From assembly GCF_013359935.1 (NCBI RefSeq), contig NZ_JABMCB010000203.1, forward strand, positions 1-64,000: DNA of 64,000 bases, read 5' to 3'. Of this stretch, positions 50,746 to 59,964 are shown one piece after another (positions within the stretch are counted from its first letter, which is position 1; every line of letters begins with the position of its first letter). The position numbers and the translations under genes were made by a program. This DNA comes from Paenibacillus xylanilyticus. GTDB taxonomy: Bacteria; Bacillota; Bacilli; Paenibacillales; Paenibacillaceae. The notes under the pieces were generated by a model, which was not told the origin of the DNA, ran no database searches, and was given only the letters and a program-made list of their open reading frames with translations.

Positions 50746-52719
50746 ATGTTTAAGCGATGGAGGAGCAAGAAAGCATCCGATGAAGATACAGCTGTCAACA
50801 AGCCGTCAGCGGCAAGAATGAACATGTTCTTTTTCGCTGCATTTGTCATTTTCAGTATTTTAATTTTTCGATTGGCTTTTGTGCAGTTTGTTGAGGGACC
50901 CGAGTTAACGTACATGGAAACGAGTCGGAATACGAAAGACATTCCTCTTGCACCTGTTCGTGGACCGATCTATGATGCCACCGGGAAAGTTGCATTAGCG
51001 TACTCCGAGCCTGTGCAGTCTCTATATGTATTGTTGTATGAGGACTACAGTAACGGTTCCCGACAAGAAGAAGTTCAAAAGCTGGCAGATGAGTTGGCTG
51101 CCGTCTTCAAGGAGTTTAACCCTGGTGACAAGGAACAGCCGGATGCAGAGGAAATTATGAAACGCCTCGATCTGGATTATCAAAAGGCACACGGGTATAC
51201 ACCAAGATTGGTGAAGTCCGATCTGAATACGAAAGAAATTGCTTATTTCATGGAAAAAAAGGCTGATTATCCAGGAGCAATGGTGCTGGAAGAAAATATA
51301 AGAAAATACGATCCTGACAGGGTTGCTGTTCAAGTCATTGGCTACACAAGAGAGTTCAAGGGTCAACAGAAGTTGGATAAGTATAGAGAAATAAGTGAGT
51401 CGCTGGCAACGGAACGTGACCCGGGGCTGCGCTATTCTCAACAAGAAATGGTTGGAGTTGATGGATTGGAATTTCAATATCAGGAAGAACTCCGTGGACG
51501 TAGTGGCTACCAATCCATTGATATTAACGCAAGGAATCTGCCGGAAGGGACCATGATACAAACTCCACCTGAAAAAGGATACAGCCTGGTATCAACGATT
51601 AACAAGGAAATCCAACTGGCAGCTCAGCAGGCTATTACAGATGAACTGCGCAAACTGCCCAAAGCCATTACCGGGTATGCGGTTGCCATGGAAGTGGATA
51701 CAGGCAATGTAGTAGCGATGGCGAGTATGCCAGACTACGACCCGAATGAATGGGATTATGATAAAATCAAGTACGTTTTCCGTAATGGGACGATTGCCTC
51801 CTTCCCGCCAAATGATTCCAAGCCCAGCCATGCAGAGTCAGTTGTTCTGCTAGGTTCCGTCATCAAACCTCTTAGTGTACTTATTGGTTTGAAAGAGGGC
51901 CTGTTTACAGCAGGAGAGACCTATCCCGATCAGGGATATGCCATTCTGGGGAAAGACGGGCGACAGGTGAGAAACTCCCACTCTGCCTATAATGGTAATA
52001 TCACTGCAAGACGCGCCATAGAGAAGTCTTCCAATGCTTTTATGATTGATATGGTGGGTAAACGGTTGCTGAATAAATACGGCTCGGACGAAGGAATCCG
52101 CGTCTGGGACGAAAACATGAAAGATTTCGGCTTGGGTGTCTCCACAGGTGTGGATCTGCCAGGTGAGTACCTCGGCACACTTGAATATAAAGATAAAGAT
52201 GAATCCGCATTGACACGTCTGGCGTTTGCCTCGTTTGGTCAACAAGCGAAGTACACTACACTTCAGCTCGCACAATATACTACGATGCTTGCCAATAAGG
52301 GCAAACGAATGGAACCTCATCTGGTGAAGGAGATTCGTGACGCGGAGGGTAACGTGGTTAAGAAGATCAAACCTAAAGTATTAAACGAGGTGGATTTTGC
52401 GGATGCATACTGGAATGAAGTGCACCGCGGCATGGTCACCAAAGTAAGCTCGTTTGACGGCTTCCCTTATGACTATGCTCGTAAAACAGGTACGTCCGAG
52501 CAAGGGACAGGACCGAATAAGAAGGAGAACGGTGTGTTTATCGCATTTGCACCACGTGAGAATCCGAAACTGGCCATCGCGGTAGTGGTACCGGAAGGTG
52601 GCTTCGGGTCCGTCAGTGCGTCTCCGATTGCACGCAAAATTTTTGATGCATACGATGAAGTGTACGGTCTGGACGGAACTCCAAAAGGGAAAAAGGGTCA
52701 GGAGAAAGACAAAGAGTAA
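50746..52719 (+). CDS. Class B penicillin-binding protein, second of a tandem pair
   Basis: A 657-residue paralogue of the preceding PBP with the same layout: a membrane anchor (residues 25-47), APVRGPIYDATG, then transpeptidase motifs Ser371-x-x-Lys374 (GSVIK), SSN at 428-430 and KTGT from 580. All active-site residues are kept, so it should be functional. It lacks about 15 residues present in the first copy (the SWLHTHPVSGKLHPN loop). A GGAGACG lies before its ATG. The separate terminator and repeated motif upstream point to its own promoter and regulation. Confidence 0.95.
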   Translation: MFKRWRSKKASDEDTAVNKPSAARMNMFFFAAFVIFSILIFRLAFVQFVEGPELTYMETSRNTKDIPLAPVRGPIYDATGKVALAYSEPVQSLYVLLYEDYSNGSRQEEVQKLADELAAVFKEFNPGDKEQPDAEEIMKRLDLDYQKAHGYTPRLVKSDLNTKEIAYFMEKKADYPGAMVLEENIRKYDPDRVAVQVIGYTREFKGQQKLDKYREISESLATERDPGLRYSQQEMVGVDGLEFQYQEELRGRSGYQSIDINARNLPEGTMIQTPPEKGYSLVSTINKEIQLAAQQAITDELRKLPKAITGYAVAMEVDTGNVVAMASMPDYDPNEWDYDKIKYVFRNGTIASFPPNDSKPSHAESVVLLGSVIKPLSVLIGLKEGLFTAGETYPDQGYAILGKDGRQVRNSHSAYNGNITARRAIEKSSNAFMIDMVGKRLLNKYGSDEGIRVWDENMKDFGLGVSTGVDLPGEYLGTLEYKDKDESALTRLAFASFGQQAKYTTLQLAQYTTMLANKGKRMEPHLVKEIRDAEGNVVKKIKPKVLNEVDFADAYWNEVHRGMVTKVSSFDGFPYDYARKTGTSEQGTGPNKKENGVFIAFAPRENPKLAIAVVVPEGGFGSVSASPIARKIFDAYDEVYGLDGTPKGKKGQEKDKE

Positions 52720-52840
52720 AACAAGATTTTTGAGGAGAGATACCCAAATAAGTGAGTTTAACTAACTCAAGTGTAGTTGGTTACTTCATACCATCGTCCT
52801 TCAAACAGCCAATGAAACGGATGAACTACGGAACTGGACA

Positions 52841-52873
52841 GGCAAGGGAAATTATCCCTTGCCTTTTTATTTT
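52841..52873 (+). terminator. Terminator after the second PBP gene
   Basis: The stem ggcaaggga/tcccttgcc is followed by TTTTTATTTT. It lies between the PBP gene and the metal transport operon. Confidence 0.9.
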
Positions 52874-52886
52874 GCATCGGCTAAAA

Positions 52887-52902
52887 TTTGCACAAGGGAA
52901 AC
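52887..52902. promoter_or_regulatory. Putative MntR operator
   Basis: TTTGCACAAGGGAAAC resembles the remembered B. subtilis MntR site (TTTGCCTTAAGGAAAC) at most positions. A TATAAA at 52916 lies just downstream. It is placed about 90 bases before the metal ABC transporter genes. If correct, manganese-loaded MntR would repress the operon. Confidence 0.6.
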
Positions 52903-52990
52903 ATTATTAGTCGTGTATAAATTTTAATACCATGTACAACAAAATTAGTTATGGACAATTATTTTAGGTGAGGGAAAGGGGAGACTTGAT

Positions 52991-53944
52991 TTGTTGATGG
53001 TGAAGATGAGGAGTATTCAGAGAGGGCTCATGACGCTTACGGCAATGGTTTTGGTTGTTGTATTGACAGCTTGCTCCAGTTCGGCAGAAACGGGAAGTAC
53101 TGAAGGGAAGATGCAGGTCACAGCAACCACAGGCATGATTGCAGATGTAGCACGTGAGATCGGAGGGGAATATGTTGACGTTACCGGGCTAATGGGTCCA
53201 GGCGTAGACCCTCACTTGTACAAGGCATCGCAAGGGGATATCCGCAAGCTGGAGCAAGCCAGCGTTATTTTCTATAACGGGCTGCATCTGGAGGGCAAGA
53301 TGACTGACATCCTGGAGAAAATGTCCAAGAGCAAAACGGTAACGGCAGTAACCGAGGGCATTCCAGTAGAGGAATTACATTCGGGTCAGGAAACTGGCGG
53401 CACGGAATATGATCCACACGTTTGGTTTGACGTAAGCCACTGGATGCATGCAGCAGAAGCCGTGCGTGACACACTCATGGAAGCTGATCCGGATCATGCC
53501 GAGGCATACAAAACCCAGGCAGAAGCGTATTTGGCCAAACTTGAGGAACTAGACAATGAAGTGCGGGAGAAAATCCAGGAGATCCCTGAATCGAGCCGGG
53601 TACTGGTTACAGCCCATGATGCTTTCGGATATTTTGGAGATGCTTACGGCATGAAAGTGATGGGACTTCAGGGAATCAGTACAGCAGCCGAGTATGGAGC
53701 AAAGGATGTCAGCGAGCTGCGCGATTATCTTGTGGATAACAATATCAAGGCCGTCTTTGTAGAATCGAGTGTGCCGGCTAAAGCAATGGAAGCAATTATT
53801 GCCGGAGCCGCCGAAAAAGGACATACGGTCACCATTGGCGGCGAATTGTTCTCGGATGCCATGGGTGCTGAAGGGACCGAAGAAGGTACGTATATTGGCA
53901 TGATCCGCCACAATACCGAGACGATTGTAGAAGCTTTGAAGTGA
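52991..53944 (+). CDS. mntA: Manganese/zinc ABC transporter substrate-binding lipoprotein
   Basis: A 317-residue cluster A-I (metal-binding) lipoprotein. The signal peptide ends in the lipobox LTAC with Cys28. Metal ligands of this family are visible as the histidines in GVDPHLYKASQ, DPHVWFDVS and VTAHDAFGYFG, and the acid in VFVESSVPAKA or GELFSDAMG. The start is TTG behind AAAGGGGAG. It delivers the metal ion to the two-gene permease and ATPase that follow. The choice of manganese over zinc is inferred from operon layout and operator. Confidence 0.93.
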   Translation: MLMVKMRSIQRGLMTLTAMVLVVVLTACSSSAETGSTEGKMQVTATTGMIADVAREIGGEYVDVTGLMGPGVDPHLYKASQGDIRKLEQASVIFYNGLHLEGKMTDILEKMSKSKTVTAVTEGIPVEELHSGQETGGTEYDPHVWFDVSHWMHAAEAVRDTLMEADPDHAEAYKTQAEAYLAKLEELDNEVREKIQEIPESSRVLVTAHDAFGYFGDAYGMKVMGLQGISTAAEYGAKDVSELRDYLVDNNIKAVFVESSVPAKAMEAIIAGAAEKGHTVTIGGELFSDAMGAEGTEEGTYIGMIRHNTETIVEALK

Positions 53945-53975
53945 TGAACCATATCGAGAGAGGAGTGGAAACAGC

Positions 53976-54797
53976 ATGAGCGACACATCTTTATCACAAA
54001 AAATTCCTACATCTATAAATCCTAAACACTTGCAGGGAACACAGCCTACATCGGCTCCTCTTAGTGTTCAGGATCTGGCAGTGGCCTATCATAAAAAACC
54101 TGTGCTCAGCGGGGTATCCTTTGATATACCCGAAGGCCAGCTGATTGGCATTCTCGGTCCGAATGGGGCCGGGAAGTCTACCCTGATCAAAGCTGTGCTG
54201 GGACTGGTGCCGAAGATGCACGGTGAGGTACGGATTTTTGGTCAATCTTACCGTGAGCAGAGGCGCCGTATTGGATATGTACCCCAACGGGAATCGGTAG
54301 ATTGGGATTTTCCAACCCACGCACTGGACGTAGTTATGATGGGACGGTACGGTCATCTGGGCTGGTTCCGTCGTCCAGGCAAAAAGGAACGGGATCTGGC
54401 TGCACACTGCTTGGAGCAAGTTGGAATGGGCGAATACATGCACCGCCAGATCAGCCAGCTGTCCGGTGGACAGCAGCAGCGAGTCTTTTTGGCCCGCGCA
54501 CTGGTCCAGGATGCAGACTTGTACTTTATGGATGAGCCGTTTGCAGGAGTGGATGCCACAACGGAAAAAGCCATCATTTCCCTTTTGGAACAGTTGAAAA
54601 AGCAAGGAAAGACGGTACTCGTTGTTCATCATGATCTCGCGACGGTGGAAGAATATTTTGACCATGTGCTGCTGCTCAACGGGCGACTGGTTGCCGGCGG
54701 TCCGACGAGCGAAGTATTTGTCCCGGATCTATTGCAGGAAACGTACGGGGGCCGGATTGCGATGATCGGAAGCCGGACGGAGAAAGGCCAGGTGTAA
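53976..54797 (+). CDS. mntB: Manganese/zinc ABC transporter ATP-binding protein
   Basis: A 273-residue ATPase. Walker A is GPNGAGKST at 61-69, the Q-loop is VPQRE, the signature is LSGGQQQR, and Walker B is LYFMDEPFAGVD; the switch histidine is in VVHHDL. The first 30 residues are a low-complexity extension (Thr/Ser/Pro) beyond the B. subtilis protein. It drives import through the two permeases. GAGGAGTGG precedes the ATG. It overlaps the following gene by one base. Confidence 0.95.
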   Translation: MSDTSLSQKIPTSINPKHLQGTQPTSAPLSVQDLAVAYHKKPVLSGVSFDIPEGQLIGILGPNGAGKSTLIKAVLGLVPKMHGEVRIFGQSYREQRRRIGYVPQRESVDWDFPTHALDVVMMGRYGHLGWFRRPGKKERDLAAHCLEQVGMGEYMHRQISQLSGGQQQRVFLARALVQDADLYFMDEPFAGVDATTEKAIISLLEQLKKQGKTVLVVHHDLATVEEYFDHVLLLNGRLVAGGPTSEVFVPDLLQETYGGRIAMIGSRTEKGQV

Positions 54798-55759
54798 TGA
54801 TGGGGAACTGGATCCTTTCCATTCTGTCTGATCCCAACACACGCTGGATTTTGCTGGGTTGTTTGCTGCTTGGGTTCAGCAGTGGAATCATTGGCTCGTT
54901 TACATTTTTGCGCCGCCAAAGTTTAATGGGCGACACTTTGGCGCATGCGGCATTGCCGGGGATTTGTATCGCATTTATGTTGACGGAAACGAAATCGGTA
55001 GGACTCTTCCTGTTTGGTGCACTCGTTGCAGGAATCATCGCTACCTTCGGTATATCGTGGATTACACGCTATTCACGCATTAAGCAGGACGCAGCAATGG
55101 GAATTGTGCTAACTGTATTTTTCGGCATTGGCGTAGTCATGCTGACCCGCATCCAGCATGGAGCCAGCGGGAGCCAGAGCGGGCTGGATAAATATTTGTT
55201 TGGTCAGGCGGCATCCATGGTGATGACGGATGTATATGTCATGGGCGGTGTCTGTCTGGTATTGCTCATTGCCTGTCTGGTGTGGTTTAAGGAATTCAAG
55301 CTGGTGAGCTTCGATCCGGGATTTGCACGGGGTATGGGTCTGCCTGTTGCGGTGCTTGAACAGTTGATTCTGCTGCTGACGGTCATTGCTGTTGTCGCCG
55401 GAATTCAGGCGGTCGGAGTCGTTCTGGTCGCTGCCCTGCTCGTGACTCCCGCGGCCGCAGCGCGCTGCTGGACCGATTCGCTTGCACTTATGGTGCTGCT
55501 CGCAGGCATATTCGGTGCACTGAGTGGTGCGACAGGTACCATCTTCAGTACACTCGTACCTAATCTGCCGACAGGACCCGTAACAGTACTTGCGGCTACG
55601 GTATTGTTTGCCGGATCAGCGTTGCTGGCACCACGTCGTGGATTGCTGGCTCGCCGTTTACGAAGTATGCAGGCAAAATCGGCTTATCTTAGAGAAGAGC
55701 GTGCTACGCTTCAGACACTTTCCGCCCAAGGCACACAGCAGGAACGAGGTGAGATGTAA
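54797..55759 (+). CDS. mntC: Metal ABC transporter permease, first
   Basis: A 320-residue ABC-3 family permease with about nine membrane helices. Family features are LGFSSGIIGSFTFLRRQSLMGDTLAHAALPG near residues 20-50 and GIQAVGVVLVAALLVTPAAAARCW in the C-terminal half. The end is hydrophilic and Gln-rich. It starts one base before the end of the ATPase gene (overlap) and its own stop overlaps the next permease gene in the same way, so the operon is tightly coupled. Confidence 0.94.
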   Translation: MMGNWILSILSDPNTRWILLGCLLLGFSSGIIGSFTFLRRQSLMGDTLAHAALPGICIAFMLTETKSVGLFLFGALVAGIIATFGISWITRYSRIKQDAAMGIVLTVFFGIGVVMLTRIQHGASGSQSGLDKYLFGQAASMVMTDVYVMGGVCLVLLIACLVWFKEFKLVSFDPGFARGMGLPVAVLEQLILLLTVIAVVAGIQAVGVVLVAALLVTPAAAARCWTDSLALMVLLAGIFGALSGATGTIFSTLVPNLPTGPVTVLAATVLFAGSALLAPRRGLLARRLRSMQAKSAYLREERATLQTLSAQGTQQERGEM

Positions 55760-56631
55760 TGGCGACATTTTGGATTATATTAACGGCAGTCCTGGTTTCA
55801 ACCGCATGTGCCATTCTCGGCTGTTTTCTCATCCTGCGGCGGATGGCACTGGTCGGGGACGCGATCAGCCATGCCGTACTTCCCGGGATTGCGATTGCTT
55901 TTCTGTGGAGTGGTTCCAGAGATTCGTTGTGGATGCTGCTCGGGGCAACGGTGTTTGGTCTGTTAACTGTGTTCTTCATCCAGAGTTTGCAGGCCGGGGG
56001 GCTCTCTTCCGATGCTTCCATTGGCATTGTGTTCACGGCACTGTTTGCCGTTGGCGTTATTCTGATCAGTCTCAATGCCCAGCATATTGATCTGGATCTG
56101 GACTGTGTGCTGTTTGGCGAGATTGCTTACGTGCAGTGGGATACATTAACGCTTGGGGGCACCGATGTGGGGCCGAGGGCGGTTTGGATGCTCGGTATCA
56201 CGCTGCTGGTTATCCTGATTGTGATCGGACTGTTCTATAAACAGTTCAAGCTGTGTGCCTTCGATCCTGCACTGGCAGCTGCCTGTGGTATTCCGGTCGT
56301 ATTGTTCCATTACCTGCTCATGGGGCTCGTTTCCATGACGTCCGTGGCTTCTTTTGAAAGTGTAGGATCTATACTCGTGGTAGGCATGTTGATTGTTCCT
56401 GCAGCGACAGCTTACCTGCTCACGGATCGTTTGGGTAAAATGATTCTGTACAGTGTACTGGTAGGTGCAGCTTCCTCGGTGGGAGGTTACATCATGGCCT
56501 ACGCGCTGGATGCCTCCATTGCGGGCTGTATGGTGGCGGTAGCTGGTATCCTGTTTGTTCTGGCACTGCTTTTGTCTCCGAAGCATGGTATTGTATTCCG
56601 TTACGCTCGTCGCAAATTGGCTGCACGTTAA
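55759..56631 (+). CDS. mntD: Metal ABC transporter permease, second
   Basis: A 290-residue ABC-3 permease, paralogue of the previous one: CAILGCFLILRRMALVGDAISHAVLPG near the N-terminus and SVGSILVVGMLIVPAATAYLLTD in the second half. Nine hydrophobic segments are seen. Together with the first permease it forms the membrane channel for manganese or zinc. It is the last gene of the operon and is followed by a strong terminator. Confidence 0.94.
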   Translation: MATFWIILTAVLVSTACAILGCFLILRRMALVGDAISHAVLPGIAIAFLWSGSRDSLWMLLGATVFGLLTVFFIQSLQAGGLSSDASIGIVFTALFAVGVILISLNAQHIDLDLDCVLFGEIAYVQWDTLTLGGTDVGPRAVWMLGITLLVILIVIGLFYKQFKLCAFDPALAAACGIPVVLFHYLLMGLVSMTSVASFESVGSILVVGMLIVPAATAYLLTDRLGKMILYSVLVGAASSVGGYIMAYALDASIAGCMVAVAGILFVLALLLSPKHGIVFRYARRKLAAR

Positions 56632-56640
56632 TGGATCGCA

Positions 56641-56670
56641 AAAACCGTCTGCATTGCGCAGACGGTTTTT
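56641..56670 (+). terminator. Terminator of the metal ABC transporter operon
   Basis: The stem aaaaccgtctgc/gcagacggtttt is followed by T residues. Confidence 0.93.
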
Positions 56671-56764
56671 GACTTTTATTTTTATATCCATATGGAGAAG
56701 GATTTCATTGATTATGCCATACAGAAGGAGTGTATTTATTCTTAACTCCCTTTATATCGATATT

Positions 56765-56794
56765 TTGTTGCATATGGATGATCTGTGGTAAAAT
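56765..56794 (+). promoter_or_regulatory. Possible sigma-A promoter of the HAD gene
   Basis: TTGTTG and TAAAAT are separated by 18 bases. A GC-rich hairpin with TTTTT (ccgcctcccgcgg..gggcgg, 56818-56851) lies in the leader and could attenuate transcription. The remaining leader shows nothing recognised. Confidence 0.5.
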
Positions 56795-56930
56795 GTCGTT
56801 AGCTGTGACGTCCGGAGCGTCCGCCTCCCGCGGATACCGGGCGGTCTTTTTGTGAGAATATGTTGAATAGAGAAAAAGAGATGTATATCCAAGAGTTAAA
56901 CTTGGAGAGAGAACCGAGGAGGAATACTGC

Positions 56931-57680
56931 ATGAGTGAACTTAAATACAAATTGCTGGCACTGGATATGGATGGGACATTGCTCAACGATAATCATGAAA
57001 TCACCCAGGAAACCGCCAAGTGGATTCAGATTGCCATTCGTCGTGGGGTACATGTGTGCTTGTCCACGGGAAGAGCCGTGTTCCATGCGATGCCGTATGC
57101 GGTACAGCTTGGTCTGGAAACGCCGATGGTTACGGTGAATGGCAGTGAAGTCTGGAAAGCTCCGCATGACCTGCACATTCGCCATCTGATGGACCCTGCT
57201 CTGATCCGTACGATGCAGGAGATTGGCGAAAAATATAACAGCTGGTACTGGGCTTACTCCGTGGAAGAACTGTTTAACCGTGAACGTTGGACAGACAATA
57301 TTGAAGGTCTGGAGTGGCTGAAATTCGGTTTTAATACCGAAGTGGATGAAGTTCGTCACCAGATCATGATGGAGCTGCAGCAGCTGGGAGGTCTTCAAAT
57401 GACGAATTCCTCACCTGTCAATATTGAGATTAATCCGGCTGGCATTTCAAAAGCGAGTGGTGTCGCTGAAGTCTGCAAGCTGCTGGGAATAGAGATGTCT
57501 GAAGTTGTTGCTGTCGGGGACAGCCTGAATGATCTGGCCGTCATTGAAGCGGTAGGTCTGGGCGTTGCCATGGGTAATGCACAGGAACAGGTGAAGGAAG
57601 CGGCTGACCTGGTTGTGGCGAGCAACAATGAGGATGGAATTGTGGAAGTCATTCGTGAACACATTTTGAAGGGGGAATAA
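56931..57680 (+). CDS. Cof-type HAD-superfamily phosphatase
   Basis: A 249-residue phosphatase of the HAD class IIB (Cof) type. Motif I is LALDMDGTLLNDNHEIT with the nucleophilic aspartate at about 11, motif II is CLSTGRAVF, and motifs III-IV are GVAEVCKLLGIEMSEVVAVGDSLNDLAVIEAVGLGVAMGNA. These enzymes hydrolyse sugar phosphates, flavin mononucleotide and similar compounds. AGGAGGAAT lies before the ATG. It starts a run with the DUF456 gene four bases downstream. Confidence 0.94.
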   Translation: MSELKYKLLALDMDGTLLNDNHEITQETAKWIQIAIRRGVHVCLSTGRAVFHAMPYAVQLGLETPMVTVNGSEVWKAPHDLHIRHLMDPALIRTMQEIGEKYNSWYWAYSVEELFNRERWTDNIEGLEWLKFGFNTEVDEVRHQIMMELQQLGGLQMTNSSPVNIEINPAGISKASGVAEVCKLLGIEMSEVVAVGDSLNDLAVIEAVGLGVAMGNAQEQVKEAADLVVASNNEDGIVEVIREHILKGE

Positions 57681-57683
57681 CCT

Positions 57684-58175
57684 TTGCTTGCAACCGTTGG
57701 CTGGATTTTAATTGTGCTTTTGTTTGCGGTGGGGATGGCCGGAACGGTGTATCCGATACTGCCTGGTGCTATAGCGATTTTTTTCGCGTTTCTGGTCTAT
57801 GGCTGGTTCTTCAGTTTCGATCCGTTCGGCGTATGGTTCTGGATTTTCCAGATTCTCATCGTGGTGGTACTGTTCGTGGCTGACTATGTCGTCAGTGCAT
57901 GGGGGGTCAAGAAGTTCGGTGGCTCCAAGCTATCCACTACCCTGAGTACGATCGGTGTGATCATTGGTCCATTTGTGATCCCGGCATTCGGGCTGGTACT
58001 GGGGCCATTTATCGGGGCGTTTATTGGGGAACTGATCGGTGGATCTTCACCTTCCAAGGCTACGAAGGTAGGATTCGGATCTGTTGTCGGCCTATTTACC
58101 AGTACGGTAATGAAAATTATTTTACAAATCGTTATGATTGTTCTGTTTATTATCTGGGTGGCAAGATTCGCATAG
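57684..58175 (+). CDS. DUF456 family membrane protein
   Basis: A 163-residue membrane protein with about four hydrophobic helices and glycine-rich stretches (GPFVIPAFGLVLGPFIGAFIGELIGGSS), the hallmark of the DUF456 family. Function is unknown. The start is TTG behind GAAGGGGG, four bases after the HAD gene, so the two are probably co-transcribed and coupled. Confidence 0.88.
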   Translation: MLATVGWILIVLLFAVGMAGTVYPILPGAIAIFFAFLVYGWFFSFDPFGVWFWIFQILIVVVLFVADYVVSAWGVKKFGGSKLSTTLSTIGVIIGPFVIPAFGLVLGPFIGAFIGELIGGSSPSKATKVGFGSVVGLFTSTVMKIILQIVMIVLFIIWVARFA

Positions 58176-58235
58176 ACGTTCGGAATGGGCTTTAACCGGA
58201 TGCACGTCCGTGTGGGGGAAAGAAGGGGAATTAGT

Positions 58236-59864
58236 TTGTCTAAGAAGGAAACATTCATTAAGGGTACGCTCATCTTGGCGGCAGCGGCACTGATTGCCAG
58301 GGTACTTGGTCTTGTTCAGCGGGTGCCGCTGGAGCATATCCTTGGCGATATCGGTAACGCATCGTTTACCATCTCCAACACGGTATACTTAATGCTGTTA
58401 ACTGTCGCAACAGCGGGCATTCCCAGCACACTCAGCAAAATGGTGTCGGAACGCTACGCGCTGGGACGTGCGGGAGAAGCACAGCAAATCTATCGGGCTG
58501 CCCTGATTTTTGCTGCGGTGGCCGGGGTTGTCATGTCAGCCTTATTATGGTTCGCAGCACCTTACTATGCAACATATGTATCCAAGGTACCGGAAGCCGT
58601 TAGCGCGATTCGGGCTCTTGCACCGGCACTGCTGCTCTTCCCGGCCATTGCCATGATGCGTGGTTACTTCCAGGGACGTGGCAATATGACAGCAGGCGGT
58701 ATTTCACAGATCGTCGAGCAGTTTGCACGGGTAGGTACAGCCATTATCGTGGCGTATGTCATGCTGCAATGGAATTACGATGACAGAACGATTGCCGCGG
58801 GTGCTTCTTTTGGTGGTGTGCTCGGCAGTATCGGCGCTTTCGCCGTGATGCTGTACTTCACCTTGAAGCTGCGCCGCAGTGACCGTGCAGCCCAATTGGA
58901 CGTTGTCCGTGCGGAACAACTGCCGATGCGAGGAATTTACAGTGACATTTTTAAGCTGTCCATTCCCATTGTGTTATCGTCACTTGCGGTTCCGGCCATT
59001 AACTTTATCGATTCATCCCTTGTGGTTCCGCTGCTCAGCGGCCGCATTGGGCTGGAAGAGGCAACAGGAGTGCTCGCCATTCTCGGGGCAAAGGCTCAAA
59101 GTATTGCAGGGATTCCGCCCATTCTGGCCATTGCCTTAAGCCAATCGCTCGTTCCCGTCATTTCGGCAGCTTTTGCACGCAAAGATGAGGCCCATCTGCA
59201 AAATCAAATTACGCTGGCGATGCGCATTTCGATTCTGACAGGTATGCCGATCGTCATTGCCCTTTGTGCAGCAGCCTATTCGGTGAATGGTTTGCTGTTC
59301 AGTACGCTGGATGGAACACCGATCATTACCTTGCTGACCTTCGGTACCATTTTCCAAATTACGATGATGACCACAAACTCCATTCTACTTGGGGTTGGTA
59401 AACCACGGATTACAATGATCAGTGTAGCTGCAGGGATTATCGTCAAATTTGTGGCAAGTCTGATCCTGGCTCCGATGTTTGGCATTTACGGGATCATCAT
59501 CGGAACAGCGTTATGTTTCCTGGTGATTACGTATCTGAATTTGAGAGTACTGAGAAAAATCGTAACCTTCTCGATCATGGGTGATCGCTGGATCGGGTTC
59601 GTCGTGACCGTCCTGCTTGCTGCAGGTGTCGGTTTTGGTGCCAACTCGGCTGGTAATTGGATCTTTGGCTTGTTCCTGCCAGCACGAGTGTCCTTCCTCA
59701 TGACATGTTTGGTTGTCGGTGTACTTGTTGTAGCAGTATACCTCGTGATGCTGGTCATCCTTCGCGTATTGCGCAGAGATGAACTTGGCAGCTACCCGCG
59801 TATTCTGCAAAAGGTACTGCGGCCGCTTATGCGTCTCCAGCGTGGAACCGGTCAGCGGGCATAG
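58236..59864 (+). CDS. MOP/MATE-superfamily lipid or polysaccharide flippase (SpoVB/YtgP-like)
   Basis: A 542-residue polytopic protein with about 14 membrane helices. The N-terminus (KETFIKGTLILAAAALIARVLGLVQRVPLEHIL) and the NTVYLMLLTVATAGIPSTLSKMVSE region match the polysaccharide-biosynthesis group that includes B. subtilis SpoVB, YtgP and the MurJ/Amj-related flippases. The TTG start has AGAAGGGGA six bases before; a longer ORF begins upstream without a site. The likely role is transport of a lipid-linked cell-wall precursor or a spore cortex precursor; which one is not known. Confidence 0.92.
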   Translation: MSKKETFIKGTLILAAAALIARVLGLVQRVPLEHILGDIGNASFTISNTVYLMLLTVATAGIPSTLSKMVSERYALGRAGEAQQIYRAALIFAAVAGVVMSALLWFAAPYYATYVSKVPEAVSAIRALAPALLLFPAIAMMRGYFQGRGNMTAGGISQIVEQFARVGTAIIVAYVMLQWNYDDRTIAAGASFGGVLGSIGAFAVMLYFTLKLRRSDRAAQLDVVRAEQLPMRGIYSDIFKLSIPIVLSSLAVPAINFIDSSLVVPLLSGRIGLEEATGVLAILGAKAQSIAGIPPILAIALSQSLVPVISAAFARKDEAHLQNQITLAMRISILTGMPIVIALCAAAYSVNGLLFSTLDGTPIITLLTFGTIFQITMMTTNSILLGVGKPRITMISVAAGIIVKFVASLILAPMFGIYGIIIGTALCFLVITYLNLRVLRKIVTFSIMGDRWIGFVVTVLLAAGVGFGANSAGNWIFGLFLPARVSFLMTCLVVGVLVVAVYLVMLVILRVLRRDELGSYPRILQKVLRPLMRLQRGTGQRA

Positions 59865-59900
59865 GTTAATGCCCGATCATGTATCGATAAAATGAGTACA

Positions 59901-59936
59901 AGCTCTGTCTGCTGCATAAGCGGGCAGGGCTTTTTT
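59901..59936 (+). terminator. Terminator of the flippase gene
   Basis: The stem agctctgtctgct / agcgggcagggct, with G-U pairs, is followed by TTTTTT. Confidence 0.85.
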
Positions 59937-59964
59937 GATGTAATGAATTGAGTTCCCAATGATT

